From an uncultured SAR86 cluster bacterium (GTDB lineage Bacteria; Pseudomonadota; Gammaproteobacteria; Magnimaribacterales; D2472), in the NCBI GenBank assembly GCA_902511575.1, contig CABXFU010000003.1, positions 62,001 to 126,000 of the forward strand: 64,000 nt of DNA. Direction: 5' to 3'. Under the pieces are notes generated by a model. It was not told the DNA's origin and made no database searches. It was given only the letters and a program-made list of their open reading frames with translations. The position numbers were made by a program, and so were the translations under genes. Shown here piece by piece: positions 7,923 to 17,629 of the stretch; positions within the stretch are counted from its first letter, which is position 1; each line of letters opens with the position of its first letter.

Positions 7923-8632
7923 CATCACTCTCCTATAAGCGCCTTCTCGTAAAATTTAGCGGAGAGGCTGTTGCTGGAGATGATGATCATGGAATAGATC
8001 CTAAAATATTAGACCAAATGGCTCAATCTGTTAAAGATTGCAAAGAGCTTGGAGCGCAGATTGGAATTGTCATAGGAGGAGGAAATCTTTTTCGGGGTGA
8101 AAAATTAAGTAAAGCCGGAATGGATAGAGTCGCTGGTGATCATATGGGTATGCTAGCAACTGTTATGAATGGTATTGCTTTAAGAGATGCTTTAGAAAGG
8201 GCTGGAGTCAAGACTAGAGTTATGTCAGCCATTTCAATGTCTGGTGTTGCAGAGCACTATGACAGACGGCTAGCAATTCAACTTCTATCTAATGATTTCG
8301 TTGTTATTTTCACAGCCGGAACGGGCAATCCATTTTTTACCACTGATAGCGCAGGGTGTCTCAGAGCTATAGAAACAGAAGCAGACATTATGTTGAAAGC
8401 AACCAGGGTTGATGGAGTATATTCTGCTGATCCTGAAAAAGATTCAAATGCTACATTTTATTCATCTCTTTCTTTTGATGAAGCAATTCAAAAAAACCTC
8501 AAAGTTATGGATGCAACGGCTCTAACTCTAGCTAGAGATCACAGTCTACCCTTGAAAGTATTTAACTTAAATCATCCAGATGCTTTGAAAAGAATTGCTT
8601 GCGGTGAGGAAATTGGAACATTAATATCATAG
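7919..8632 (+). CDS. pyrH: UMP kinase PyrH
   Basis: The 237-residue enzyme phosphorylates UMP to UDP and belongs to the amino-acid-kinase fold, unlike eukaryotic UMP kinases. Visible signatures: [13 protein letters not shown] at the N-terminus (ATP phosphate loop with Lys), [47 protein letters not shown] (nucleotide binding) and [13 protein letters not shown]. The usual length is about 240. It overlaps tsf by 4 bases and is followed 2 bases later by frr. Confidence 0.97.
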   Translation: MTSLSYKRLLVKFSGEAVAGDDDHGIDPKILDQMAQSVKDCKELGAQIGIVIGGGNLFRGEKLSKAGMDRVAGDHMGMLATVMNGIALRDALERAGVKTRVMSAISMSGVAEHYDRRLAIQLLSNDFVVIFTAGTGNPFFTTDSAGCLRAIETEADIMLKATRVDGVYSADPEKDSNATFYSSLSFDEAIQKNLKVMDATALTLARDHSLPLKVFNLNHPDALKRIACGEEIGTLIS

Positions 8633-8634
8633 TT

Positions 8635-9189
8635 ATGAAAGAAATTATTGATCAAATTAAACCTAAGATGCAGAAAGCTATTGATTCACTAGCTCATGAA
8701 TTTAATAAAATTAGAACAGGTAGAGCCAATCCCAGTATTCTTGATTCCGTTAAAATTGATTATTATGGAAATCCTACTCCAATCAATCAAGCTGCAAATA
8801 TTTCTGTAGAGGAAGGAAGAACTTTGGCTATTTCTCCGTGGGATAAATCTCTTATTGGAGAAATAGAAAAAGCAATTATGGCATCCGATTTAGGTTTAAA
8901 CCCAAGCACAAGTGGTGATTTGATTAGGCTGACAATGCCTGCTTTAACAGAAGAGACTCGTCAAGAGTACATCAAACAAGCAAGAAATGAAGCTGAGAAT
9001 TCTAGAATTTCTATAAGAAATACTCGAAGGGATGCAAACAATACTGCAAAAGATCAACAAAAAGCTGGAGATTTTTCTGAGGATGATCTCAAGCGGATCG
9101 AAGATCTAGTTCAAAAGGAAACTGATCATTTTATAGGCCTTGTTGATGCAGAGCTAAAACAAAAAGAAGAAGATTTAATAGAAATTTAG
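8635..9189 (+). CDS. frr: Ribosome recycling factor
   Basis: At 184 residues this has the standard RRF length. With EF-G it splits post-termination ribosomes. It shows the helical-bundle signatures KMQKAIDSLAHEFNKIRTGRANPSILD and, in the C-terminal arm, LTEETRQEYIKQARNEAENSRISIRNTRRD, plus the hinge segment INQAANISVEEGRTLAISPWD. It sits 2 bases after pyrH in the conserved order; uppS follows after a 20-base gap. Confidence 0.97.
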   Translation: MKEIIDQIKPKMQKAIDSLAHEFNKIRTGRANPSILDSVKIDYYGNPTPINQAANISVEEGRTLAISPWDKSLIGEIEKAIMASDLGLNPSTSGDLIRLTMPALTEETRQEYIKQARNEAENSRISIRNTRRDANNTAKDQQKAGDFSEDDLKRIEDLVQKETDHFIGLVDAELKQKEEDLIEI

Positions 9190-9209
9190 TTATTTCATAT
9201 CCAGCCAGA

Positions 9210-9941
9210 ATGGCAGAAAAGAAGCAATCATCACTCAAACTTCCAGGGATTAATGCTGCAATTATCATGGATGGCAACGGAAGATGGGCCAAAAAGAATG
9301 CTTTAAATGTTACTTCGGGACATGAAAAGGGTGTTGATGTTGTTAGAAAAATTGTTGAGTCTGCGGCAAAAGCTCAGTTGGAGTCTCTCAGTTTATATGC
9401 CTTTAGTACTGAAAACTGGTCGCGCCCTAAAAAAGAAATTCTTGGAATTAAAAAACTAATTATTAGCGCGATAGATTCCCAAGTTCCAGAATTAGTTAAT
9501 CAAGAGGTAAGATTAAATTTTTTTGGAGACTATTCCTCTTTTGGAGATAATGTTGTTGGTGCGATCGAAGAAGCTGAAAGAGCGACTGCATTTGAAGATC
9601 CAAGACTTAAATTAAATATTGCACTTGGCTATGGAGGCCGTGCAGATATAGTTGAAGCAACAAAATTAATCGCAAGCGATATTAAATCAGAAAAACTTTC
9701 TGAAGAAGATATTTCAAATGAGATTTTTTTTAGATACCTAAAAGCGCCTATTAGTGAACTAGATTTATTAATTAGAACTGGTGGAGATCACCGAATAAGT
9801 AATTTCTTGTTATATCATTTAGCTTATAGTGAGATTCAATTTACAAACACACTCTGGCCAGATTTTACGGAAGAGGAGTTTATAAAGTGCTTAGAAGCAT
9901 TTTCAAATACGGAGAGGCGTTTTGGCAAACGAACTTTATAA
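9210..9941 (+). CDS. uppS: Isoprenyl transferase (undecaprenyl diphosphate synthase)
   Basis: The 243-residue cis-prenyltransferase condenses isopentenyl diphosphate onto farnesyl diphosphate to make the C55 carrier for peptidoglycan and other envelope polymers. Family motifs are clear: AAIIMDGNGRWA (catalytic Asp in MDGNGRWA), SGHEKGVDVV, LSLYAFSTENWSRP, and LLIRTGGDHRISNFLLYHLAYSEIQFT. The usual Ser-Gly-Glu of the RTSGE motif is Gly-Gly-Asp here. It overlaps cdsA by 20 bases, as is common for uppS-cdsA. Confidence 0.96.
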   Translation: MAEKKQSSLKLPGINAAIIMDGNGRWAKKNALNVTSGHEKGVDVVRKIVESAAKAQLESLSLYAFSTENWSRPKKEILGIKKLIISAIDSQVPELVNQEVRLNFFGDYSSFGDNVVGAIEEAERATAFEDPRLKLNIALGYGGRADIVEATKLIASDIKSEKLSEEDISNEIFFRYLKAPISELDLLIRTGGDHRISNFLLYHLAYSEIQFTNTLWPDFTEEEFIKCLEAFSNTERRFGKRTL

Positions 9942-10734
9942 AAATATCCTTCAAAGATTGCCCGCTGCATTAAGTTTAGTTTTCTGTATATTTGGAGTCC
10001 TATACTTACAAAATATTTTCCTTATTTTGACCCTTGTAATGGCTGCTGGATTTCTGCTGATCAAAGAATGGCTTATGCTATCTGAGTTAAAAATAGATTT
10101 AAAGCAAATCATATTTTTTGTAACCCTTGTTCTGCTCTCTATTTTTTATACAAAAGGCTTTATAGATTTCTTTCTTTTGATTATCTCAATTTTCTGGTTT
10201 ATATACGGCTTTTATTTGATAACAAATAAAAGTTCAACATTCTTCAGTTTTGATAATAACTATTTAGGGTTTTTATTAGTACTTGGTTTTGTGTATGGCC
10301 TCTTATATTTAATAGTATTTTCAGAATTTAATAATATAAATAAATTTTTTGTACTTTTTGTAATCTTATTTAATACTGTTTTAGCTGATGTAGGGGCCTA
10401 TCTAGTTGGCAGCAGCATTGGTAAAACTCCATTATTTCCAGAAATTAGTCCAAACAAAACCATCGAAGGTTTGTTGGGTGGGATTGCATTTGTCGCAATC
10501 TTTGTATCAGTAATATTTTTCTTTAACTTAATTTCATTTGATTTAGTAGTAGCTTCATTAATTAGCCTGCCTTTTGCATTTATTGGTGACTATTTTGAAA
10601 GTCAGCTCAAAAGAGACAAGTCCTTAAAAGATAGTGGATCGTTAATTCCTGGTCATGGCGGTATTTGGGATCGTTTAGATTCACATATTGCCGTCGTGCC
10701 AATTTTTATTGTATTAACCAAGTTAATGGCATGA
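9922..10734 (+). CDS. cdsA: Phosphatidate cytidylyltransferase CdsA
   Basis: This integral membrane enzyme makes CDP-diacylglycerol from phosphatidic acid and CTP, the branch point for phospholipids. The 270-residue product has about seven or eight hydrophobic helices and the C-terminal family signature SLKDSGSLIPGHGGIWDRLDSH. The proposed start is TTG 9922 (MANELYKN), overlapping the end of uppS by 20 bases; no better in-frame ATG lies nearby. The end overlaps the dxr start (ATGA at 10731-10734). Confidence 0.95.
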   Translation: MANELYKNILQRLPAALSLVFCIFGVLYLQNIFLILTLVMAAGFLLIKEWLMLSELKIDLKQIIFFVTLVLLSIFYTKGFIDFFLLIISIFWFIYGFYLITNKSSTFFSFDNNYLGFLLVLGFVYGLLYLIVFSEFNNINKFFVLFVILFNTVLADVGAYLVGSSIGKTPLFPEISPNKTIEGLLGGIAFVAIFVSVIFFFNLISFDLVVASLISLPFAFIGDYFESQLKRDKSLKDSGSLIPGHGGIWDRLDSHIAVVPIFIVLTKLMA

Positions 10735-11882
10735 AGAATATTGTTTTATTGGGAGCAACGGGCAGCATTGGAGATAGCTGCCTAAATGTAATAAGGCAAA
10801 ATAAAGAACATTTTCATTTATTTGGTATTGGACTTGGAAGCAACCTTGATAAGGCTCACCAAATAGCAAAAGAGTTTAGTCCAGATCATATTTTTATATC
10901 TGAATCTCATCCTGATAAATCACATGATTTGTTGCAATCACATTCAAATATTCTTAATACTGAAAACGAATTACAAGCGCTCATTCAAGATCCAAGCGTT
11001 GACATCGTAATTTCAGCAATCTCTGGATTTGCTGGTTTGAAAGCAAGTTATTTTGCTATTGATGCTGGTAAAACTATTCTTATCGCAAACAAAGAAAGCA
11101 TAGTTGCCGCTGGTGATATTTTAATGCCGCTTGCTCAAACCAAAAATTCAGAAATCATTCCAGTTGACAGTGAGCATAATGCTATCCATCAATGTTTTCC
11201 TCCGCATAGAGATCTAAAAGAAATTTCTAAAATTATGATCACTGCGTCAGGAGGTCCATTCAGGGAAAAGACATTTAAGGAGTTGAGCGGGGTGACATTA
11301 CAAGATGCCTTAAAACATCCTACCTGGAGCATGGGCACCAAAATTACGATTGATTCCGCAACCTTAGTCAATAAATGTTTAGAATTAATTGAAGCTCATT
11401 ATCTTTTCCAAATTCCTGAATCTCAAATCGAGGTTGTGGTTCACCCCCAAAGCATTATTCATTCAATGGTTACATTTATTGATGGGTCTACCATAGCTCA
11501 GATGAGTAATCCAAATATGGAAGTGCCAATTGCAAATGCACTAGGTTTGGATCAAAGGCTACCCATTAATTTTGAAGCAATTAATTTTCCTGGATTAAAT
11601 TTATCATTTGAGCCAATTTTAGATGGAAGAGATGTTATTTTTGAGATGGCTAGAGAAGTCTGCAATAAGAAAGGAAACCTAGGGGTTATTTTCAATGCTT
11701 CCAATGAGATTGCGGTAGATGCCTTTCTGACTAAAAAGATTGATTTTGTTGATATATATCAAGTTATTCAACGAACTTTTAATCACTTTTCATGTTCTAA
11801 GGTGAACACATTAGACGATATATTCTATTATGATAAACAAGCACGCATTCAAGCAGAGAAGGTGATAAAATCCATACACTAA
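10731..11882 (+). CDS. dxr: 1-deoxy-D-xylulose 5-phosphate reductoisomerase
   Basis: Dxr (IspC) converts DXP to MEP in the non-mevalonate isoprenoid pathway using NADPH and a divalent metal. I start at ATG 10731 (MKNIVLLGATGSIG), which overlaps the cdsA stop; the open frame extends further upstream but that part lies within cdsA. Motifs: GATGSIG nucleotide-binding loop, LIANKES, PVDSEHNAIHQC (metal-binding Asp/Glu), TASGGPFR, HPTWSMGTKITIDSATLVNKCLE, and VHPQSIIHSMV. The 383-residue length is normal. It supplies precursors for uppS just upstream. Confidence 0.97.
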   Translation: MKNIVLLGATGSIGDSCLNVIRQNKEHFHLFGIGLGSNLDKAHQIAKEFSPDHIFISESHPDKSHDLLQSHSNILNTENELQALIQDPSVDIVISAISGFAGLKASYFAIDAGKTILIANKESIVAAGDILMPLAQTKNSEIIPVDSEHNAIHQCFPPHRDLKEISKIMITASGGPFREKTFKELSGVTLQDALKHPTWSMGTKITIDSATLVNKCLELIEAHYLFQIPESQIEVVVHPQSIIHSMVTFIDGSTIAQMSNPNMEVPIANALGLDQRLPINFEAINFPGLNLSFEPILDGRDVIFEMAREVCNKKGNLGVIFNASNEIAVDAFLTKKIDFVDIYQVIQRTFNHFSCSKVNTLDDIFYYDKQARIQAEKVIKSIH

Positions 11883-11894
11883 ATTTTCAATAAT

Positions 11895-13238
11895 ATGATT
11901 TATCTACTTTCAGCAATAGTATTACTAGGTGTTCTCATTGCCATACATGAATTTGGGCATTTTATTGTTGGAAGGATGTGTAACATTCATATCTATCGCT
12001 TCTCAATAGGTATGGGTCCAGTTATCTATAAAAAACTCGATAAGCATGGCACTGAATTTGCTCTATCTGCACTTCCCTTGGGCGGATATGTAGCATTTCA
12101 TACAGAGAAAGCGGCAGTAGAGGAATTAGAACTTCAGCAACCATTAACTCCTGAGCAAAATGAGAATACTTTTGAAAGCAAGCCGAAGTGGCAAAGGGCA
12201 CTCGTTATGCTGGCAGGACCAGTTGCAAATTTTATTCTTGCTATAGGTATTTTATCTGTAATCTTTGTTAATTCTGTTGAGCGTCAATTTATCCCGGAGG
12301 TATCTAATATTTCCTCTCAATACCTTCAGAGTAATTCTTCGCTCAAGGCGGGGGATATCCTCATTTCTATTAATGAAAAACAAGTTTCTAGCCTTCAGGA
12401 TATTAGACTAGAGTTGCTTTCATTATCAGGAACCAATGGAATGATTAATTTCAATTTTATCACTGGCTCACGCGCATCTGAATATACGGTGTCTGTTCCT
12501 GTAGAAAATTATCTTTCAAATCCAGACGAGCAAAATGCACCAGAAAATTTTATGGGTTTTGATTTATCCATGAAATTACAACCTACTGTAGGTGTAATCG
12601 CAAAAGATTCAGAAGCTGCCAAAAGCGGATTAATGGTTAATGATCGTATTTTGGCCGTGAATAGCCAGTCTATAAAGTCATTTGAGGATCTAAGACTATT
12701 TTTACAAGACTATCAAGGCTCAGATTTAGATTTAAAGATTCTTAGAGCTGAGCAAACTTTATACTTAAATGTACCGCTGAGCACGAGAACAAATACTGAC
12801 GGCAACGAAGAAAAATATATAGGCATAATGCCTGGCTTAAAAAGATCCTTTTTTGACTCTCTTTCAAAAGGAGCCTATGAAACATATAACCTGAGCATTA
12901 AAACATTAACCTTTGTTGGCAAAATGATTACCAGAGATTTAGGCACGCAAAATCTTAGTGGTCCAATTGGTATTGTTCAGATGGCTGGAGATACTGCTAA
13001 AGCTGGTTTTATGCCATTTTTATATCTCATGGCTCTGTTAAGTATTAGTTTGGGAGTATTAAACCTATTGCCAATTCCAGTTCTAGATGGCGGCCAACTT
13101 GTTATGCTGGGCATTGAGGCTGTTCGGGGTTCACCTATGCCGGAAAAGATGGAAAATCTATTTTATATGTCAGGTTGGGTGGCAGTTGGATTTCTTATGA
13201 TCTTTGCTGTATTTAACGATATCTCTAAATTTTTGTAA
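11895..13238 (+). CDS. rseP: Site-2 protease RseP
   Basis: An inner-membrane zinc metalloprotease of the S2P family. The catalytic HEFGH is at residues 18-22 inside the first transmembrane helix, and the third ligand motif LLPIPVLDGGQLV lies near the C-terminus. Between them are two PDZ-like domains (about 125-210 and 210-300). In E. coli RseP cleaves the anti-sigma-E factor RseA after DegS, and also remnant signal peptides. The 447-residue length matches. It precedes bamA by 8 bases, linking envelope-stress signalling to outer-membrane assembly in the usual gammaproteobacterial order. Confidence 0.96.
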   Translation: MIYLLSAIVLLGVLIAIHEFGHFIVGRMCNIHIYRFSIGMGPVIYKKLDKHGTEFALSALPLGGYVAFHTEKAAVEELELQQPLTPEQNENTFESKPKWQRALVMLAGPVANFILAIGILSVIFVNSVERQFIPEVSNISSQYLQSNSSLKAGDILISINEKQVSSLQDIRLELLSLSGTNGMINFNFITGSRASEYTVSVPVENYLSNPDEQNAPENFMGFDLSMKLQPTVGVIAKDSEAAKSGLMVNDRILAVNSQSIKSFEDLRLFLQDYQGSDLDLKILRAEQTLYLNVPLSTRTNTDGNEEKYIGIMPGLKRSFFDSLSKGAYETYNLSIKTLTFVGKMITRDLGTQNLSGPIGIVQMAGDTAKAGFMPFLYLMALLSISLGVLNLLPIPVLDGGQLVMLGIEAVRGSPMPEKMENLFYMSGWVAVGFLMIFAVFNDISKFL

Positions 13239-13246
13239 TCTTTCAA

Positions 13247-15658
13247 ATGAAAAAAATAGCGCTGTACTTTCTTGCTTTCATATCATTTTCAGCTGCCGCG
13301 TTTGATAAGTTTTTGATCACCGATATAAGGATAGTTGGCTTGCAAAGAGTCTCTATTGGAAGCATCTTCACTGCTATCCCAGTGAATGTTGGTGACACAA
13401 TGAATCAAGGAAAAGTTTCTGAAATTTCTAGAGCATTATTTGCCACTGCTCAATTTAATGATATTCAAATCGGCAAAGATGGAAACGCCTTAATTATAAG
13501 TGTCTTGGAAAGACCATCCATCTCTGCGATTGAGCTAGAGGGCAATAAAGCATTAAAATCAGAGGATTTGTTAACAGGGCTTGAGGGTGCTGGCATTGCA
13601 GAAGGCCAAGTATATAAGCGCTCTACTCTAAATGGTATGAAGAGTGAGCTGGTCAGACAGTATGCTTCCCAAGGCAGATATGGTGCAAATGTAGAGATTG
13701 AGACCGTTGACAAGCCAAGAAATACCATTGAGCTAAAGATCATCATTGATGAAGGTGAAAGCGCTAAAATAAAAAAAGTTAATATCATCGGCAATGAACT
13801 TTTTTCTGATGAAGATTTGATGACCGGTTTTGAGCTTAAGGAGGGTAAGTGGTACTCCTTTCTCTCGAATAAAAATAAATACTCAAAAGAAAAATTACAA
13901 GGTGACATAGAAAATTTAGAATCTTTTTATCTCGATAGAGGATATTTAAAATTTTCCATCGAATCTTCACAGGTTTCTGTCTCAAAAGATAAAAAGGATA
14001 TTTTTATTACCTTAAGTATTACTGAAGGGGAGCAATACACCATTGACGAAGTAACTGTTATAGGTGACATGCCTTTAAATGAGCAAATGTATATACCTGT
14101 GATTGATAGTCAAAAAGATCAAATTTACTCTCAAGCACAAATAACTCAAATTGAAGAATATTTTGTTAATCTCTTGGGTAATGAAGGCTATACGTTTGCT
14201 GAGGTCACTGGAAATCCTGAAATTAGCCAAGATGATAATACTGTATCTCTGTTCTTCCTTGTGCAACCTGGAAGTCGGACTTATGCAAGAAAGATTTTAT
14301 TTGCAGGCAACTATTTAACAAATGATGAAGTTCTGCGAAGAGAGATGCGCCAGTTTGAGGGTGCATGGGCTTCTGATAATTTAATTGAAGGATCAAAAGT
14401 TCGCTTAGAAAGGCTGGGTTTCTTTAAAGAAGTTAATGTAGAAACAATCCCAGTACCAGGCACAGAAGATCAAGTGGATATTGAGTTTACTGTTGAGGAA
14501 GAGAGCACTTCTAGCATTGGAGGCTCGATTGGCTACAGTGATTTTGGGATGAATTTAGGCTTAAATTTATCGGATAATAATTTTCTTGGTTCAGGTAATA
14601 GGTTTAATTTAGGCATCAATAAAAGCGTCTATCAAGAAGCCTATAACGTATCATTCTTTGATCCCTATTTCACAATGAATGGTGTCAGCAGGGGATATAG
14701 TCTCTATTATAGGGTGACCGATTATGGTGAGTATAATGTTGCAAATTATCTAACAAACTCCATGGGTGGGGGTGTCCAGTTTGGTTATCCTATTAGTGAT
14801 ACTCAAAGAATAGGATTAAATCTTAATTTTGATAATACCGATATCGATCCAGGCTCTCTTCCCTCTAGAGAGATAGCAGATTTTCTTGCATCGGAAGGAA
14901 CAGTATTTGATGTTTTTAAAGCTCAAGCTGTTTGGTCAAGAATTACTTTAAATAGAGGTATGTTTCCTACCTATGGTTCTTCAACAGATATCATGCTGCA
15001 AGCTACCATTCCTGGCAGTGACCTCACTTATTTTAAAACAAATATACGACAAAAATTTTATCGTCCTTTAGGCTTTGCCAATCTTGTTTTTGGATTTGAT
15101 GGAGAATTGGGATACACCGGAGCATACGGAGACACTGAGATAACTCCTTTCTTTGAAAATTTTTACTCAGGAGGTCCTCGTTCATTAAGAGGCTTTGAGT
15201 CTAATACTTTGGGACCTAGGGTGACGCCATCACCGTGCTACGAATTTGATGCAAAAACGGGGGAGTGCCCATTAATTATTGATACCGATGGTGACGGAGT
15301 CCCAGATTCCATTGCCCAAAATCCTTATGGTTTTCAGCAGCTAAGAGATCCAATTGGGGGTAACTTCTTAGTTGAAGGTAGTCTTCAGCTCATCTTCAAA
15401 CTTCCAATGATCGAAGACCAAAGATCTATGCGATCTGCATTCTTTTTAGATTTCGGCAATGTTTTCTCTACAGATTGTCAGGAATACCAGATTAATTGCT
15501 TTGAGCCATCTATCGAAGATTTAAGATATTCAATTGGGGTTGGAGTAACTTGGATAACAGGCTTTGGCCCAATGAGTTTTAGTTTTTCTCAGCCATTTAA
15601 CGATGGACCGTTTGATAGGACCGAAGAATTCCAGTTCACCATCGGACAAGTGTTTTAG
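13247..15658 (+). CDS. bamA: Outer membrane protein assembly factor BamA
   Basis: An 803-residue Omp85 protein, the core of the BAM complex. It has an N-terminal signal peptide (MKKIALYFLAFISFSAAA), five POTRA domains (about 22-425) and a 16-stranded beta-barrel ending in the C-terminal signature ...FTIGQVF. The conserved barrel loop L6 motif appears as GGPRSLRGFESNTLGPR (LRGF for the usual VRGF). Downstream in L6 are two cysteines ten residues apart (about 664 and 674), spaced as in E. coli BamA, then DTDGDGVPDS at about 679-688, a calcium-loop-like motif. skp follows after 63 bases. Confidence 0.97.
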   Translation: MKKIALYFLAFISFSAAAFDKFLITDIRIVGLQRVSIGSIFTAIPVNVGDTMNQGKVSEISRALFATAQFNDIQIGKDGNALIISVLERPSISAIELEGNKALKSEDLLTGLEGAGIAEGQVYKRSTLNGMKSELVRQYASQGRYGANVEIETVDKPRNTIELKIIIDEGESAKIKKVNIIGNELFSDEDLMTGFELKEGKWYSFLSNKNKYSKEKLQGDIENLESFYLDRGYLKFSIESSQVSVSKDKKDIFITLSITEGEQYTIDEVTVIGDMPLNEQMYIPVIDSQKDQIYSQAQITQIEEYFVNLLGNEGYTFAEVTGNPEISQDDNTVSLFFLVQPGSRTYARKILFAGNYLTNDEVLRREMRQFEGAWASDNLIEGSKVRLERLGFFKEVNVETIPVPGTEDQVDIEFTVEEESTSSIGGSIGYSDFGMNLGLNLSDNNFLGSGNRFNLGINKSVYQEAYNVSFFDPYFTMNGVSRGYSLYYRVTDYGEYNVANYLTNSMGGGVQFGYPISDTQRIGLNLNFDNTDIDPGSLPSREIADFLASEGTVFDVFKAQAVWSRITLNRGMFPTYGSSTDIMLQATIPGSDLTYFKTNIRQKFYRPLGFANLVFGFDGELGYTGAYGDTEITPFFENFYSGGPRSLRGFESNTLGPRVTPSPCYEFDAKTGECPLIIDTDGDGVPDSIAQNPYGFQQLRDPIGGNFLVEGSLQLIFKLPMIEDQRSMRSAFFLDFGNVFSTDCQEYQINCFEPSIEDLRYSIGVGVTWITGFGPMSFSFSQPFNDGPFDRTEEFQFTIGQVF

Positions 15659-15721
15659 AGATTAGTTAGTGTTTTTTATTTCAATTGATATAAAATGTAA
15701 CAACCATTTAAGGGGTTAAAG

Positions 15722-16255
15722 ATGAAAAAATTATTATTTGTACCATTATTAATTGCATCATTGCTTGCAGCCATCCCAGCTTTTGCTGCAGAGGGTATTG
15801 CTGTGATTGATATGCGTAATGCTGTGTTAGCTACTCAAGTTGCTCAAGATGCTTTCAAGGCTTTAGAAGAAGAAACTGAGTATGCTGCTAATATTGAAAG
15901 AGCTACCTTATTACAATCTGAGCGTCAGGCCATTGCTGAAAAACTCCAAAAAGATGCTGAAACTCTTTCACAGGAAGAAATTGCTGATATGCAAAGAGAT
16001 ATTCAAGAAAAAGGTAAAGACATAGAGTTTATTGTTGGAAAAGTTCAAGCAAAACAAAGTGAAACTGCCGACAAAGTATTTAGAGATCTCAATCCCTCTC
16101 TTCAAAAAATTCTCTCTGAATTAATTGCTGCTAAAGAGGTTAAGTTGCTTCTTGGAAGAGAGAATGTTTTATTTGCTGACACGGCCCTAGATCTTACTGA
16201 TGATGTAACATCAATGCTTGATGTCGCTGCGGCGAATGGCGAAGACAGCAATTAA
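15722..16255 (+). CDS. skp: Periplasmic chaperone Skp (OmpH family)
   Basis: The 177-residue protein has a clean Sec signal peptide (MKKLLFVPLLIASLLAAIPAFA, cleavage after AFA) and the OmpH/Skp pattern: IAVIDMRNAVLATQVAQ at the mature N-terminus followed by long Glu/Lys/Gln-rich helices. Skp trimers hold unfolded outer-membrane proteins in a tentacle-lined cavity in the periplasm and hand them to BAM. Position between bamA and lpxD is the standard order. An AT-rich 63-base gap upstream contains TATAAAAT (15689-15696) as a possible -10, without a convincing -35, so a separate promoter is possible but weakly supported. Confidence 0.92.
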   Translation: MKKLLFVPLLIASLLAAIPAFAAEGIAVIDMRNAVLATQVAQDAFKALEEETEYAANIERATLLQSERQAIAEKLQKDAETLSQEEIADMQRDIQEKGKDIEFIVGKVQAKQSETADKVFRDLNPSLQKILSELIAAKEVKLLLGRENVLFADTALDLTDDVTSMLDVAAANGEDSN

Positions 16256-16257
16256 GT

Positions 16258-17190
16258 TTGTCTGGGCCATCGTATAGCCTTAAAGACTTAGCTGATAAAG
16301 TTAAAGGTGAGCTGGTCGGTGATCCCGACCTAGTCATCAGCTCCATAGCTACAATTCAAAATGCATCCTCTGGATGCATTTCTTTTTTAGCTAATCCTAA
16401 ATACAAAAAATTTCTTAAAGAATCATCTGCCTCTGCAATTATTGTAAGCCCTGAGCTATCTAGTCGGCTTGAAACTCCTGGGATCATTGCTGAAGATCCA
16501 TATGCTGCGTACGCAATAATTTCTTCAATGTTTACAAAGCATCGCAACCCATACTCTGATAAATCTATTTCTTACTTTGTGCATGAAACAGCCGAAGTGC
16601 ATGATTCTGTGATAATCGGTCCCAATGTTTACATAGGTCCGGAATGTAAAATAGGTAGAAATTCTATTGTGCATGCAAATTCTTCTTTGGTGATGAATGT
16701 TGAATTAGGACAAAATACCATCATTCATTTTAATTCAATACTAGGCTCTGATGGCTTTGGGTATGCTCCTCAAAAGGATGGATACATTAAAATTGAGCAA
16801 TTAGGTAAGTTAATAATTGGTGACAATGTGGAAGTTGGAGCGGGGTGCACTATTGATCGAGGAGCTATAGACAATACTGAAATCCATAATGGAGTTAAAT
16901 TAGATAATCAGGTGCATATTGCTCATAATGTGATTTTGGGTGAGAACTCTGCAATTGCAGCATCTTGCGCAATAGCAGGCTCAACCACTATAGGAAAAAA
17001 TCTTCAAATGGGCGGTTTATCTGGAATCCTTGGTCATTTAAACATCGCTGATAATGTTCTAATTGGCGCTCATACCCTTATTACTAAAAGTATTGATAAG
17101 CCTGGAAATTATGTCGGTATAATGCCTGCACAGGAGCAAAAAAATTGGGCTAAATCTTCGGTCTTTATCAAGCAAAGGAAATCAAAATGA
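16258..17190 (+). CDS. lpxD: UDP-3-O-acylglucosamine N-acyltransferase LpxD
   Basis: LpxD adds the second 3-hydroxyacyl chain (N-linked) during lipid A synthesis. The start is TTG 16258, two bases after skp. Residues about 1-100 form the uridine-binding domain ([22 protein letters not shown]) and the rest is a left-handed beta-helix of hexapeptide repeats. The catalytic His lies in VHIAHNV and the motif GSDGFGYAP is conserved. The 310 residues are slightly short of E. coli (341). Codons 34-44 contain a perfect 10-bp hairpin followed by T6 (16359-16388), described separately. fabZ overlaps its stop (ATGA). Confidence 0.96.
   Translation: MSGPSYSLKDLADKVKGELVGDPDLVISSIATIQNASSGCISFLANPKYKKFLKESSASAIIVSPELSSRLETPGIIAEDPYAAYAIISSMFTKHRNPYSDKSISYFVHETAEVHDSVIIGPNVYIGPECKIGRNSIVHANSSLVMNVELGQNTIIHFNSILGSDGFGYAPQKDGYIKIEQLGKLIIGDNVEVGAGCTIDRGAIDNTEIHNGVKLDNQVHIAHNVILGENSAIAASCAIAGSTTIGKNLQMGGLSGILGHLNIADNVLIGAHTLITKSIDKPGNYVGIMPAQEQKNWAKSSVFIKQRKSK
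16359..16388 (+). terminator. Terminator-like hairpin plus T-run inside lpxD
   Basis: Arms 16359-16368 (AAATGCATCC) and 16372-16381 (GGATGCATTT) pair perfectly over 10 bp with a 3-base TCT loop, followed by C and six T (16383-16388). The form is that of a rho-independent terminator, but it lies about 100 bases inside lpxD. It could attenuate transcription between the rseP-bamA-skp genes and the lpx genes when translation is slow. The stem is only 40% GC and ribosomes would normally mask it. Confidence 0.4.
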
Positions 17191-17627
17191 GCTATGAATT
17201 TTCAGACATACTAAAACACTTACCTCACCGATATCCTTTCTTATTTGTGGATAAAATTGTTTCGGTTGAATTGGGTAAGAGTATTCATGCACAAAAGAAT
17301 GTTTCAATTAATGAAGATTTTTTTAATGGGCATTTTCCTAATAAGCCAGTCATGCCTGGAGTTTTAATTATTGAGGCTCTTGCTCAAGCTGCTGGCATTT
17401 TAGGATTTATGACTATGGACAAGACCCCGGAAGAGGGAAGCATTTATTATTTTGCTGGTGCTGATAAAGTGAGATTTAAAAATCCGGTAAGTCCTGGTGA
17501 AGTTATTAATTTATATGCAAGCATTCGATCTGAAAAAAGAGGGATTTGGAAATTTGATTGTAAGGCTGAAGTAGACGGAAAAAATGTTTGTGAGGCAACG
17601 ATACTTTGTGCAGACCGACCTAAGTAA
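17187..17627 (+). CDS. fabZ: 3-hydroxyacyl-[ACP] dehydratase FabZ
   Basis: A 146-residue hotdog-fold dehydratase of type II fatty acid synthesis. Signatures: [17 protein letters not shown] with the catalytic His (LPHRYPFL), then [29 protein letters not shown], containing the catalytic Glu and the conserved GHFPxxPVMPGVL. It overlaps lpxD by 4 bases and precedes lpxA by 2 bases. FabZ competes with LpxA for 3-hydroxyacyl-ACP, so their co-expression balances membrane phospholipid against lipid A. Confidence 0.97.
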   Translation: MSYEFSDILKHLPHRYPFLFVDKIVSVELGKSIHAQKNVSINEDFFNGHFPNKPVMPGVLIIEALAQAAGILGFMTMDKTPEEGSIYYFAGADKVRFKNPVSPGEVINLYASIRSEKRGIWKFDCKAEVDGKNVCEATILCADRPK

Positions 17628-17629
17628 GT

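Noticed and set aside
10665-10730. N-terminal extension of dxr
   Set aside because: The added residues are an out-of-frame reading of the cdsA C-terminus; the conserved start MKNIVLLGATGSIG at 10731 fits the family.
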